Shown one piece after another: positions 24,345 through 37,995 of a stretch of 64,000 nucleotides of DNA; the first letter of the stretch is position 1, and each line of letters begins with the position of its first letter. This stretch comes from Callipepla californica brunnescens (lineage: Eukaryota; Chordata; Aves; Galliformes; Odontophoridae), in NCBI GenBank assembly GCA_023055505.1, contig JALIRH010000001.1, forward strand, positions 11,451,467 through 11,515,466, in the 5' to 3' direction. The position numbers were made by a program, and so were the translations under genes. A model generated the notes under the pieces. The model was given only the letters and a program-made list of their open reading frames with translations. It was not told the DNA's origin and did not search any database.

Positions 24345-27300
24345 GTTCTTTGACTAGGCAAGAGTTATCTTCACTTTCACTTCTTGGTGGGCTCTTGGGT
24401 ACTGGCTTAGTGGCTGCATCAGGTATTAGACCCTATTTCTGGTAGGCTGTTTTATGTTATAGCTTTGTTTCTTCTCTTAATTTTGTCTTTTATCTGTTGA
24501 AATTCATGAGCCTTTTGCTTATTTCATGATTTATAGGGTCTGTGCTTAATGAGTGTAAGAGTGAGATAATTGTTTTGCCGTATGGAAGCATTAATTCTGT
24601 AAGAACACCAACAATATTGGTGCTAAATTTTTTACTAAGTGAACTTCTACATTATTTAAATGGTGATTAACATAGTATGCAAGTTCCACAGTATGTCAGT
24701 CCATTTGTAATATAAGTGTCTGGGAAGGTACAATCATGTTTAGAAGTGGCCATGATGAGGACATCGCTTCTGCCTGTCATAAAATCTATGACCAAAGTAG
24801 AAATAAACCTTGAGAGATTATCCTTGGCTTTTCAGAGCATCAAATTAGAAAATCTGTGTTTGAAGATGGCAGAAGGCTTTTGGTATGAGTTACACGTTTC
24901 AGAAGCTGGCAGATGAATGATGCAAATGTTTCCAGATACCCTGACACGGAATTGCATTACCTTTTTTCTAAAATCTATTTAGATCAGTGCAAGTCTGCAT
25001 CTTAGATAAGTACGTGGGAAATATGTTTTCTGAATAGTCTAGGAGGAGCTGTAATAAAAATGAAACACCTTATGTATCAGTAGAATTATGACTAGAAGTT
25101 GAGTGGAAATACAAAAGGAAAAGTAAAATGAGAAGAATTTGAGGTCAGACTTTGGCTTTGAAGGATTTAGCATTGGAGGTGACATGAAATGAGTGCTGTT
25201 CTTTCTGCAAATTAAAAATGCATTAAGTTGTTGACTTACAGGCAGGTCAGAATAACCAAATAACTTAAGCCTGTCTCTTTCTACTTTACTGAAGCTAGTG
25301 CTGTAACTGGAGAAGAGGGAAAGAGCTGTAGTATTATTACTGCTAATTTGAAACCAGTATCATGATGGTGGGGGGTTTCATTTCCCTTTCCACCCTCAGC
25401 TCTCTACCCCATACTCATCACTGGGAGTAGTTCTGCTCTTGTGGATGCACAGATCTTTTCTTCAGCTGCCCGGGCAAGGTTGGATGATGAGATGCCAGCT
25501 GAGTGCCAGCTTTCTTGCCTCAGCTGTAGAATCCTTTGGGATTTTTTTGTCGACTGAGCAGTCCAGGCACCTTGGAGGTCAGGATGTGGGTGCTTGGCTA
25601 GCAAGGGTAGCTAGCTAAGTTGGTAGTGGCCACTGGGGCCATGGGGAAGTCACTGCTCCTTATGTATCCTGAATTCATCAGCATAGAATATGCTACCAGC
25701 AAAGCAAAATGACTGATAATTGTAAAATAAAATAATAGTAATAATAAAGGCATTTCTGAAATGATGTGTTTAAAAAATCTTCAAAACAATCTAGAGAATA
25801 CTGTAGTGGAGGAGGCTAATAATTTCCAAAAATTCAGTAATCTAAAGAGAGAGCAAACTATGACTAAGGAGCCTCAAAGTTGCCATTAAAGCAATTTGGA
25901 CCATGACATATAATTGGAATGCATAAAAATAGTCTAATTTATAAAAGTTTGCACTTTGTATGCTAAAATCTAGAGGGATTAAACTGTGGACCAAATGTTC
26001 ATTAATCTTCTTGGTGAAGCATTGCCGTCTGATGTGTAGCCAGCTGGGTGATTATTAAATTTAAAGAAGGATTTAAGATTCAGAATGCATTTCGAAGCTT
26101 TTATGTATATTACAACTTTTCTACCGACACCATGAATTGATCACTCTTGTGAAAAATTAATCAAGGAAAATGTATTGTTGCTTTTTGACACAAAAAGATT
26201 ACACTTTATAATGGGGAAGAGATGAGTCAGTATTTGTGATAAAGGCTGACATTTTAAGAAAGTTTTATTGGAATAAAAATACTTACAATGCTACACTTTA
26301 CAGCTATATTGTTGATGCCAATAGCCTGGAGGGGTAACAGCTCTGTATTACCTTTATACCCTCTCCCCAGAATAGAAATGTATTATAATGTGAGTATGGC
26401 TTTAAGATAAAAGTCTAGACATAACATATTTGAAGTGTAGAACCAAACCAAACAATTCCTGAGGTTCTCCATTTTCATGATGCATTGTCCCTCCCTGCAT
26501 TTTTTATTCAAATTTTATTATTCATGGCTTCCTGCTAAAACAGAAGCACTGAAGTACAGGTTCTGGTCTGGAAGAAGAAGGCAATTTCTGTAACATTAAA
26601 TACGTTCCTGTCACAAAGCAAATATTGTCTATTGCAATCGCTTGTACGTAAATTTCACTTTGCTATTCAAGTTCTTTTTCTCCCAGAATCTTTTGAGGTC
26701 TTCTGTTTGGCCAGTTGAGAAACTTCTGGAAAGTGTTCACACTGCTTGAGTTGAGATGCTTGTAGCACAATGTGGACGATGAATCTTTCCAGGTCCCCAC
26801 ATCTTCACTGTGGAGAGAGAGAGGTTCCTCAGGCACAGAACCTGCATTAGGAACTCTGAGTTGTCCCATGTCTGAATATGTCCTTTCATCACACCAGGAA
26901 AGGGGTGATGAATGAATGAATTATATAGCAAAGCGTGGAGTGCAGCAGTTCCTGTCCATATTCTCCTCTGAATGGTTCCTTTCTCTTAGTATGTAAGTAC
27001 AGAGTGAGACATCATTCTGATACTTTTCATTTTTCTCTTTGCTGAGTGTTTAGCACTGCTACATTACAAACTAGATGGAGTTTTATTCCTTTAAACTTCC
27101 TTTGGTTTGAATCTCTTTTTATTCACTTGTCTCCTGTCCCACTGTTTTTGTTGCTTACAGCACTTTTGACCTTCTTTTCTTCTGTTCAACTACTTGCTAT
27201 TGCTTTCATCATTTCAGTGATTATGGGACTTTATACATTTTTTTTAGCTCTAAACAGGTAGTGGTAAATCCAAGTTGTTGTTGTCCCTCAACTGGTTGTT

Positions 27301-29787
27301 TCCTACAGGAATGATTTTACAATTCATGAGTTGTGAAAGAAATTTTCTCCTTATCTGGAAAGAGGATGAGTTTAAACAGATGTGTTGCTTCCTTAAGTCT
27401 CAGGAATCGTAGTAGTAAAAAGATGATACATAAACATACAAGATGACACCATTTAATACAGCAAGACTCACAAGGGGCTGTTCAGGGCTACTCAGGTCTT
27501 GTTTTCCAGAGACTATCCAAGTATGTCAGGTACAGCTCAGTTTCCAAGATTTTGCTGACACTTTTCTTAGTTGCTGGAACAGAGATGAATAAACAATTCA
27601 TGGGATGACCCTCTGAGCAGCTTTGGCCCAAATTCTGTTTGCTCATTTGTTTTACTCAGCATTTAGCTGCTCTGGGAGAATATGTAAATTACAGATCAAG
27701 AAAATGATCCTGGTGGGTAAAAGTTACACTGAGACTGTACTTTTTTAAAATGAAAGTAGTGTGGTTTTGTAGGGGGCATGGGGAACGAGTTGCAGTGTAT
27801 CTACACTTGCTACAGGCTGCCTGGTATTTTGTTCAAAAACAACTAGATAGGAGGTTGTTCATCCAAACAGAAAGCTATTAATCCATAGTTGGGTGAAAAT
27901 GATTAGTGCAGGAGAGCATTAATAGTAATAGGGAAATTAAAAAAACAATTTTTTTAATCTCTGACAAAATGAGTCTGGTGCACCCCCAATGATAAAAGCT
28001 GTAAATTACCTAACTTCCACTTTTCAGTCAAGTGGAATAAAATTTAAAGCCACAGTTACTCTAGAGGAATAGTCAGTGATGTGAGGAATGTTTTCCCATC
28101 TTCACTGTACTCTCCCACTTGGCTCAGTTCTTCTCCAAGTTAATGGAAGGAATTAGATCATATACCTGTGATCTAGAAGGATTGTGTCCTAAGAGATGAA
28201 CAGTATCCTAAGAAATAAAGTGCTGTTTTCTAACTGCATATCACTTAACAGCAAAAAGTCAGCAAACTGAGGAGTTCCTTAGCAAGTCAGATGGAAATAT
28301 GGGCTATTGATTTTGATTAGCTGTGGGTTTTTCTCAAGTGCATTTATCAACTCCTAACACTTATTGAATTTCACTTTACTGACCAAGAAAACACACTTTG
28401 ACAAGAAGCAGTTCTGCAAATGATTTCTTTGCCAGATAGATAGTGATGGATGTAACCAGAATCAGTGAGCATGTTGCAGCCTTGCACAGTAGAAGAGGTT
28501 CCTTCCTTAGTTAAGGGAATCCTTGTCTCCGTGTCTCTGTACTGGACTGGTTTCATATCTGCTTTGATTTCCAAGTCTAGAATTGGTAACTTCTCTGGCT
28601 TGGTTTATCAGTTTCCCCCTGTGACTAGACCAAGGATGTATGCCGACATCTTACTGCTTGCCAGACTTTTGGTATTAATAACAGTGCTTGTAGGACACTC
28701 CTGGTTTCCTTTACCAGACCTATTTGGGCCTATCGTGCTACCATGAAGTTCTCGCAGGGAGTGGGGTAAGAACAATGGGGCACCTTTTTCAGGTGTTCAT
28801 CTTTCAGGGCCCTATTTTATCAGTTGCCCATGTGCTTGGGTGAGGACTGACATTTCGTTTTCCAGTTACCTATATGATAGCTAACTCAAGCTAAGGTAAG
28901 CAAAAACGCAAAACCAGAGAGCTGTGTTTAGGCTGCTTATGCTGAAGTTACTGGAATGACACCTCTCTCTCATTCAGATGGTTTACTATTTCCACTTCCA
29001 GCAAGGTCATAGTCAGGGTTTTGGTGTCTGTGCATGCCTTTCTTTCTGTTTACAAAAGCTAAGATACTCACCAGTCTCCCTCCTGAAATTTTTCAAAAGT
29101 TTAAAATTAGTTAAATCTCTTCTCCTGAAATGCCAGCAGTTCTTTTAGTAAAGAGAATATGGTTCACTTAACTTTGAATTAAAGATATTTTTTTTCCTTG
29201 GACAAGAAAATGTATTTTTTATATTTCAAGGCATACCCTAATTTTACTTGCAAGTAGACAAATATTTGCTTCAGAGCATCAAACATTTTTCTCTCCCTTT
29301 GGAGTTGTGTGCTGTTGAGTATAAAATATTTTCATCTGTGTTCATGTTCTGCATCAATCAATACATTAGAAAGATAGGTGATAAAAACATCTCGCATCTA
29401 GCATGTAGTTCAGGCTTCTCATGATGTCATGTCAGTCAACCATTTCAAGGTAACCTCTTCTTGTCAGTCTGAAAGCCAGAGTGCCAGTTCTGTCCAGGAA
29501 TTGTTGACCTTAATGGCGCTAGAGCCACTCTGTACAGTCTGATCTTTCTTCCATATCAGAGAGTCTTGAGAAGCATTGACAGATCTGGCTTTTTTAGCAA
29601 GAGATTGCTGCTGGATGGAAAAGCCTAGGCTTGTATGGAAACTTCTGTCTCAAGTGACATTTAGACATTTCTTTCCACAGTTATGTAGGAATGATGAAGG
29701 GACCAAAGGGATGTGATTTCAGACCTCGTGGCATCATATTTACAACACTGTAGGCAGAAGGAAAGTGATATGGAGTGCAATATCCTT

Positions 29788-29843
29788 GGTGACTGGAAAA
29801 AGGGAAACATTACTCCCATTTTTAAGAAAAGGAGAAAGGATGA
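29788..29843 (+). mobile_element. CR1-type ORF2 (reverse transcriptase) fragment
   Basis: In one frame the bases read GDWKKGNITPIFKKRRKDD. This closely matches the DWKKGNVTPVFKKGKKEDP block that opens the reverse-transcriptase region of CR1 ORF2 (consensus from memory). Similarity is lost quickly on both sides, and the surrounding frame is broken by stops. It is therefore a small, decayed internal LINE fragment, separate from any CR1 3' end. Confidence 0.75.
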
Positions 29844-30835
29844 CTTCTTTGGTAAATGAAGTTTTCTTCAGAAACAGTTCTCTTCCAGAGTACCCCCAAG
29901 TGCCAGCACCATGGTTCACAGTCTCTCAACACAATTCAGACAGCCAGTGAGCTCTGAGGCTTCGATGTCCTTTAGTACAAAGGGAGACTGGATTTTTAAA
30001 GCTAAGACAGTAGTGATTCTAGCAAGCAGAGCTATTACTACTTGCTCCATAAGTAATCCAGAACTGTATAGGCAACACTTTGTGAGTTACTGTGCCTCAC
30101 CAGAGTGTAAAAACTGTTGTCAGCCTCGAAAGGAGGACAAATATGCTTGTTCCACAAAGGCATCTAGATAAGTTTAACAAATGAATCCAGAAAAAATAAA
30201 ATGGCTTCTGGGTGAAATAGTTTGTGGGTTTTTTATGGTGGTTGTCACTATAGCTGTGCTTATTCATGTTATGCCCCAGGCACAAACAGTGCAGTGCGTG
30301 AGCCTGTGAAGAGTGTACCTATCAGGAGCAGAATTGCAAAGGAGTCTTGGGCAGCTGCTTGTGACAGTTTGAAAAAAAAAAAAAGAACACAAAGAAACAA
30401 AACTTACACAGTACACAGTGGTGTGTAATAAGCTTATAAGCATGTAAGCCTGGAGAAGTCACATGTGTTTCAGTTTACAAGAGGTCAAGAGGTTTTTTTA
30501 GATTCCAATCTGGTCTCATTTTAAGGATTTAAAACCAGATTAAAAAAAATCAACTTTTGATTTCAAAATGTTGAACAGATCTCAAAATGTAGTTCAACTT
30601 CCACTGAAGTTTAGTGGGCAATAATTATTACAAGTAGTTGTTAAAATGTATTGGTAACTATTAATCTCTCCATAGGATATAGATGCTGTTTTAGTAATTC
30701 TAGCCCACTAGCATAAGAATAGCAAATGTGTGCTATTAGATACACTAAGCTACTGCACAAGATACTATTTTGGATCAAAAATCTTGCATGTGTGTGGTCT
30801 AATAATACAGATCATCTGTAGATGATACCTAATCT

Positions 30836-30868
30836 AAAAACAAACAAACAAACAAACAAACAAAAAAA
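30836..30868. repeat. (CAAA)n microsatellite
   Basis: At least five consecutive CAAA units followed by a short A run, in intron 2. Confidence 0.9.
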
Positions 30869-32619
30869 GCCTTAATTCTTTTGAGGTTTTTAAGTTTCTT
30901 TCCAGACTCATGCAACCACAAAAGACCATCGTGTCTGAAACAGTGTTTTTCTTGCAGCTCTAAGGTATAGCACCAAGCATGTTGGTTGTAATCAATGTTA
31001 ATTACTGCTAGACATAAGACTTGGTTTCTGAAGTCTTTTGTGAAAGTTGTCCAGGCTGTCAGAAGTGTTTTGCACATTCATCCAGCTATGCTTTGTACAG
31101 TTAGAGAATAGAACAGAACTGCTGAGCAATATATGAGGTGGTCCCAGAGAACATCGCTTATGGTAATGAGTGAAATGGGGAATATCTTTTATTGAATGTG
31201 GAATGGGGATGGCTTTAAGAAGTGGGTGAGGGCTGTTGACTGTGGTGTTACTTATGAGCTTGTGTGTGAGAGTGTTTGAGAAGCTGCTGCAGTAGCAGCA
31301 AAGAGCAAAGGTGCCAGCTGAGTGCAGCACAGTAACATGGTTATGCTAACTGGTGTATGTGAAGGGTGACTGCACATTGAGTCTGTTCTTTAATGTTTCT
31401 TTCCTTTGTGGGAAGTGTGCTGACACTGGGCTTCCTGCTTAACCTTTTGTTAGCTGTTTTTGCTTGCTTAACATTCTTTAGATTACTTCTGTTTTTACAG
31501 ACCTAATTCGACCATAATACTGCGGGAGGAAACCCTGACAATGTGATTTCTGCTTTGTAGTACTTAAGATGTTTTAATCAGCTGATAATGCTACAAATCA
31601 AATCTTAGGTTCTGTGAATTCTGTGAACGCTTCTCCAAACAAGTGTAATTTCTCCATGAATAAAAGTCACTTTTTCCTTGACTTTTGCTTTTCTGATAAC
31701 TTCAAGAAGCTCATTGGGAACTTCAGCACATTGGGAGAATACATCAGAAAAGCACATCAGAAATCTGAAAAGCTTTCACAAATGCACATTCCCTGGACTT
31801 CCATCAAAGTCCTTTTTACCTTTACAAAGTCCTTTTGTTCAGTCTTTGATGAAAAGAAGCACTTCTGTTCATTTGTATTTTTAAATTTTAATTTTCAATA
31901 TGATATAATTAGTATTAATATAGTTCTAGCTTTGTTTCAAGCCAGCATTTTAAGCTGTAAAAATTCTCTGATACAAGAATGACTACTTAAGGACAAAAAG
32001 CTGACCTCTGTTGTACTTCTATATCTGGTACATTGGGATTTCCTGAAGAAATCTCCACAGAGCAAGATCCTTAAGTGGCATCTGGCAAACTATTTTTCTA
32101 ATATGAAAGAAAGAGAATATTATACAGAAAGGTTCATTTTCCACGTTAGTACATTTTAAGGATACTCTAAGCTTCAGCTGCAGTCCATTGGGATGGAAAA
32201 ATGAGTTGCAGGTGGATCATAACTACTCAGCTGGCTCATCAGTCTCATGAGGTAGTGTAGGGTAGACAGTGTTTGACACTTACATGGAAATTCACTTGTA
32301 ATTTGTGTGTGGAATACCATTAAAAACTCTGGTAGAATTTGTGATGCTTTAAACTTTCAAGATTTATGTGGGTACGCTGATATTCAACAAGTGTGGGATT
32401 AAAATGTTGCATAGTATCTAGCAGAGGCAAATAGATAAAAGAGGCAGCTGCTACTTAGGAAACTGAGAGTCCATCCTCACTGCAGCTGCTTCTGAGGAAG
32501 GGGATGAATTAGACTGATGTCTGCAGACAAGAAGAAAGCATGTGTGAGCCCAGCCATGGGCAGGCTTGGCTGTAGTGTCATTGTGTCTGTACCACAACGG
32601 CCTGAAAATTTACTGTCTC

Positions 32620-32885
32620 CTCAGTGCATCTGTCCAGTGACACCAGCAGGATCCCAGAGAATGGCATGGAGCTGTGACAGGGAAGGGTCAGGTGGATGGA
32701 TGTTAGGAAAAGGTTTTCACCACAGGGTGATAGGACCCTGACACAGGCTCCTTAGGGCAGTGGGCACAGCCTTGTGGAGCTCAAGAAGTATTTGGTCAGT
32801 GCACTCAGAAGCATGGTTTGAAGTTTGAGTGCACCTGTGTGGAGCCAGGAAAGTGACATGGTGATGCTTGTGGGTCCCTTTTGTG
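32620..32885 (+). mobile_element. CR1 LINE 3' region, about 260 bp
   Basis: A plus-strand CR1 copy of a different subfamily from those at 12 and 16 kb. Landmarks are AATGGCATGGAGCTGTGACA, GGGAAGGGTCAGGTGGATGG, ATGTTAGGAAAAGGTTTTCA, GGCTCCTTAGGGCAGTGGGC, GAGCTCAAGAAGTATTTGG and GCTTGTGGGTCCCTTTTGTG. The final bases before the tail have diverged. The exact 5' limit is uncertain by tens of bases. Confidence 0.9.
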
Positions 32886-34902
32886 ATTTCTTACAGCTCT
32901 GTAAGCCCACTTTGCTTTGCTGACTTTTAGCTGTTTGTGGTGGAAATGAAATCAGATGTAACTGGGGCTTGGAGAAGAGAAGCCAAACTGTCATGTGGTT
33001 ATGCTCTGCTGGCTTGGTGGCCCCTTCATGCATTGATCATGGGTCCGTGGGTTGGGAGGTGCTCACCTGAGCATTTTGTTCCATGCTGGGAAGAGGAAAG
33101 GGAGGAAACTGACTTGTGATGGAGTCACTGGAAGAACTTCACTGTAAAAAACACATCTGGATTGGGAGTGTCTCCTGAGTGACAGCACAGCACTTCTTGC
33201 AAATCCTTAATAAGTCTCAGGAGGCCAAGAGGGCATGAAGGCATAGAATAATTAAGGGGAGATAGTGTAGTTTTACAAGTAAACCAGGTTTCTGACAGCC
33301 AATAGAGCAGCTGGTGGGTTCACCTATAACTGTCCAAGTACAGGTAATAAAAAATATACTGTGGTTCTCATTAGTGCAGATGATACTGTTAGAGATATGA
33401 TGAGCAATATGAAAAGCAAGGACATTTTATGATTAGTTTGCAATGGTAAGAAAGTAATTGTACCCACAGAAGTAGGAAGGTGACAGGACTACTGAGTGAA
33501 CCATTATAAAGAGCCCTATTGGTGTAAAATAACCTTGGTGTTTTATTCCACCTAGTATTGTACTGTGCTAGAACATGCAGGAAAAAGCTGTTACCTAAGT
33601 TGAACTGTGTGTCATAAAAAAGGTGATAAAGATGCTGGTGCAGATGATGTCTGGCCTGGCTAGAAGTTTACTGTTCCAGAGGTTCAGTGTGCAATTTGAG
33701 CTGCAGCCACCTTTTCTATGACAGCCACACTGAGCCCTGGATGTTAAGGTGTAGGACGTGACTGGTGTGTAAAGTCCACAAAACTACCAGAACAACTGGG
33801 ACTGTCAAAAATGAACTTCTAGGCTGCCTTCTGGCTAACAAAGTGCCAGTGCTGCTTTATCTAATGAAGGTGAGAGCCTTGGTGAGGTTGCACTAGCAGA
33901 AAGTTTACAAGGGACAGCTGTGTATGAAGAAGGAACTTCCTTTTCAGGCTGGTAAATCAATATTGGGATCTGTCCACCCCTTCTCAGTACCAGTTTGAAT
34001 TTTTAAAGGTCAAAGGAAGTTTTGCTTAAATGAAATCTTATGTCTTGTTGCTACACACAACTTGTACTCAAAACAGTAAGTTATAGGTGAGTTCAGTTTG
34101 TCTCCAGAACGGTCAATTCTGCTTTGAAGAAAGTATTTCATTAAAACTTATTTGATTTTATTACATCAAATGAGGCCTTTTTATTTCATAGCACCTGACA
34201 GAGCACAAATTTATGTGGTGTTCTGCAGTACTTCAGATTTGTAGTATAAACAATATTTTTGTGACTAAAAATATTGGGGCTTTGCTTTTTATGTTTTACT
34301 TCAAAAGAGAATGTTCAGTTTTGGTTAAAAATCATAATGTGCATATGTAAATATTTCCCTTTTGAGATAAGGTGCCATTTTGGAGTGCATTTTTTGCATT
34401 TTCCTTCCTGAGAATTAAAAATAAATAAATTAAGTAATTTGATTAGAGCCAGCTTGGTGCACAGCCAGTTAGTATTGTGCCTAGAGCTCAAAAAGGTGCT
34501 ACTGAGAGAACTACTATATATGCAAGTAGCTGGAAGGTTGTGCTTCAGTGCTGTGTGAAGCAGGATTGCAAAATGTTATTTGTTAATAATAGAACCATTT
34601 ATACAAGCTGGTAGAATCTTTATATATTTATAGATATTGCATCAGGATTCCTTTTCTTTTATATGGGCTGAAAAGATCACCTTGATAATGAAAAAAGAAC
34701 TACCTCTCTGTGAATTTCAAATGAAATAAAATATGTATAAAAATTTGTAATATGGGGCCTCGTGGACCTCGTATTCAATCCTTTTACAAAGAAAAGGCAA
34801 AATTGACTGCAGTTGAGTTTACCCAAACTCTTCTGTGTATTGCTTATGATTTTCCTAAGTTTTACAGTAGACAAAAATTTTATTATGTTTGTGTTGCTCA
34901 CA

Positions 34903-35193
34903 TATATAATTAGTTAAATTTAGTACCATGTTTGGTAAGTATGTGCTAGAAGATGTAAAATCAGCCCTTTAATATTTCCAGCATTCAAGTTGTAGTCACT
35001 CCTAAATTACGATTTTTCATTTCTAAACAGAAATATACTTTTATTTTGACTATCTACTGTTAAAGATTATTTTTAATTAGGCTTTTTCCTAGCATGTGCA
35101 ACAGTTGAAAATGTATAACTTTAATTACTGGGTAAGAAGAGAATTTAAACTATAATTAAATAGACACATTTAAATGATTGTTACTGTAATTAC
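34903..35193. promoter_or_regulatory. Cluster of TAATTA/TAATTG-type motifs (candidate only)
   Basis: Several homeodomain-like cores lie within about 300 bp: TAATTAG at 34908-34914, TTAATTAG at 35073-35080, TTAATTAC at 35121-35128, TAATTAAA at 35153-35160 and GTAATTAC at 35186-35193. The region is repeat-free and AT-rich. Such cores occur often by chance in AT-rich DNA, so this is only a weak enhancer candidate. Confidence 0.2.
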
Positions 35194-37444
35194 AAGGAAA
35201 GAGGAATTTGAGGCATCTTTTGTTTTAATTTTTCATTGCTTCCCTGGTCATCTTTGAATGGCTATGATATGATGTTGGCTGTCGAGACTGTAGGTGTGGC
35301 TCCATTCAGGAGTATATATAGAGAGACAGAATATTGTGAGTTGAAATAGTTTCTTGAGACAGATGTATTAATGTCGTCAAAGCATGATTTTCAGCATGTT
35401 TTTTGTTTTTGTTTTCTGGATTGTTCTATGTTAACAACCTTTCCTTTTGCTGTTTGTCAGTTTGTGGGTAACATGGGGCACTGATGGTAACAGATTCAAG
35501 GAGTCAGTAATGATATTGCGAGTTCAAATTGTAACTGTCATAAAGCATCGTCCCAGAATTTCTCTGAGGAGATCCAGAAAATAGGGGTAGAACAGGAAAT
35601 GCTTCATTAGAAACTTTAGTTCTTGTCAAATTATTTCTAAATAATACAAGGGTTTGTGAAAATCGTGGCTGATCTGTCAAATACATTTTCTCGTAAAAAA
35701 TAGTTTTGTTTGTCTCTATAATAACTCTGTTTCTATTTAACATTCAAACCTCAAATGCTTTTTTCTTTCCAAACACTTGAGATAACATTTTAGCACTGGA
35801 ATGATTATTTAATTAGAACTAAATTCCTTGATCAGACAATCCAAATACAGGATTAAAAGGAAGAACAGCTGACAATTTAGTGAATGTGCTTAATTACTGT
35901 TTTGCTTTAAAGATACGTATCAACACAGATATTTTCCCTGTTGGGGATGATTATGTAAATAATCTGCACTGAAGGGAAAGTAGAGGACTGTTATAAGACT
36001 ACTGTAAAAGCTAATATATTTCATTGCAAAAACAAAGGTTGTCAGGACAGAACTGCCAGTGATGTTAAGTGTGTGTGTATCCTGCCTTGCATGCCCAGCC
36101 AACGTTCAGGAGCCACAAGTACTAAGCCAGATGGGATTTCTGGAATGCTGGTGAAAACCCCATTGGCAAGAAACCATTCTCCATGTAGGAGTGATTTCTG
36201 TAAACTTCTGTGTAGAAGAAAAAAGATGTAGGTGCAAAACATTTCCAAAAAAATTGTAAAACTGGTGAAACAGATGTCAAGAAATATAGCTGAAGATGGA
36301 GATGTTTTACCTAATGTGAAGCATCCTCAGTGTCTATCTGGAGCAGGAATAACAAGTCATTTAATAACTTTTAAATGTATCATTTTGTGTGAAGTTTGAA
36401 GCACATATAGTGCTTGCAAAAATTAATTTTTTTTAATAATATTTCTGAAAAAAGGTAGTGAGAGGTAAATGATATTCTGATGATCCTACAGTGTGTGTTT
36501 TGCATTTTTTTAAATTACAGTGATCCAGTTATGTTAGTGATGCATAAGGTCAAGCTGTCTTGGATGAACATGTCTGAGGAGGGGGAAGAGCCTATAAGTT
36601 TTCTCGATTTTATTCTTTATTCAGCGTCTGCTTTTTCTCAATAGCTGTGCAAACTAACATGATGGAGGATAAGATGCTGTTTATGAGGAAAAGAAAATAG
36701 CTAAAGTTTGTCTGAAGTCACCTACATTAATTTTTTTTTCCTGTTTTCTTCCCAGTTAAGCTTTAAAAGAATTTTAATTAATTGTAATTGTACACTATTG
36801 AAACAAGGAAAAGCTTAATATCCTGGTACTTGTTTGTGTTGACAAGCTTTATCATCAAGTGGTATTTCACACTATTGTTTGTTTTGAAATGAAATCCAAT
36901 ATTTGTATTGCATTTTGAGGAAATTAATATCAACATTAATTGATAGTAACCATGTCAACTCCCTTTGTGGATAAAAGTTCAACCTCAGATACTTGTATTT
37001 TCAGGAAAAAGAAATATAGTGTGCTACAGTTAGAGCACTAAATGTGATTAGCATATATTGTTGCTGTTATAAGGTTTTGGACCAAGTTCTTTTAGGTTCA
37101 GTAAAAAATCAATTAGAATATCTGTTGAAATATTTATTTTTCAAATAGTTGCATTTTACAGTATCTACAGGGAAAAGGTGGATCAAAAAGCACTGAGACT
37201 TTTAAATTACGCTTTTCTTGACCCAGTACTTGTAGTCAGCTTAGCTTTTTAGTTGCTCCCCTGCTTGTCTGTTTTTCTTTTTTTTTTTTTCAAAGTGAAG
37301 CACAGGAGTGTATTAAGTAGTTTGTTAGGTGCACTGTCTCCCATCAGGTGTAGACATTTAGAGTCAAAGCTTTACTGTGCTGTGATCTTCACTACATTTT
37401 AGTAGCTTTCAGTTAGAAAAATTTTTACCTGAAAATACATGTTA

Positions 37445-37871
37445 TTGTAGAATTATAGTGTCTTGGGTTGGAGGGGACCTTAATGATCATTGACTTCAAA
37501 CTCCATGCTGTGAGTAGAGTTGCCACCCACAAAATTAAGTACTAAATCAAGTTGTTGAGGGCCCCGTCCAACCAGGCCATGGAACGCCTCCAGAGATGGG
37601 GCATTCATAGCTTCAACCTCTGAGTAATGACTTAACATCTAACATCAAATCTAAATCTCTCTTTTACTTTAAAGCAATTTCCCCTTGTATCAATATCTGC
37701 CCATGTAAATAGTTGGTCTTCCTCCTGTTTGTAAGATCCTTTCTAATAATGGAAAGCTGCATTGAAGTCTCCCCAGAGCCTTTTCTTCCCCAGGCTGAAC
37801 AAGCCCAACTCCCTCAGCCTTTTTTCATAGGGGAGGTGCTTCATTGCTCTGATCATCTTAGTGGCCCTCCA
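37445..37871 (-). mobile_element. CR1 LINE 3' region, about 430 bp
   Basis: A minus-strand CR1 copy 0.7 kb upstream of exon 3. Plus-strand landmarks are GTCTTGGGTTGGAGGGGACC, TTAATGATCATTGACTTCAA, CCGTCCAACCAGGCCATGGA, CGCCTCCAGAGATGGGGCAT, CTTCCCCAGGCTGAACAAGC and CCAACTCCCTCAGCC. The tail microsatellite has largely decayed. A GTTT repeat follows after about 100 bases. Confidence 0.93.
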
Positions 37872-37967
37872 GAAAGGCCATCTCCCTCTTCATACTCCAC
37901 TTTAGTAGATTTGTTGGTGAAATTTGCCTTGTCATGTTTTATATATGTAAACTTAGGAGGGTTGGGT

Positions 37968-37995
37968 TTTTTGTTTGTTTGTTTGTTTGTTTTTT
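37968..37995. repeat. (GTTT)n microsatellite
   Basis: Consecutive GTTT units in intron 2, about 600 bp upstream of exon 3. Confidence 0.88.

Noticed and set aside
31614..31982. 122-codon open frame on the plus strand in intron 2
   Set aside because: The predicted protein is rich in F, S, K and N, as expected from AT-rich DNA, and resembles no family I know. There is no supporting context.
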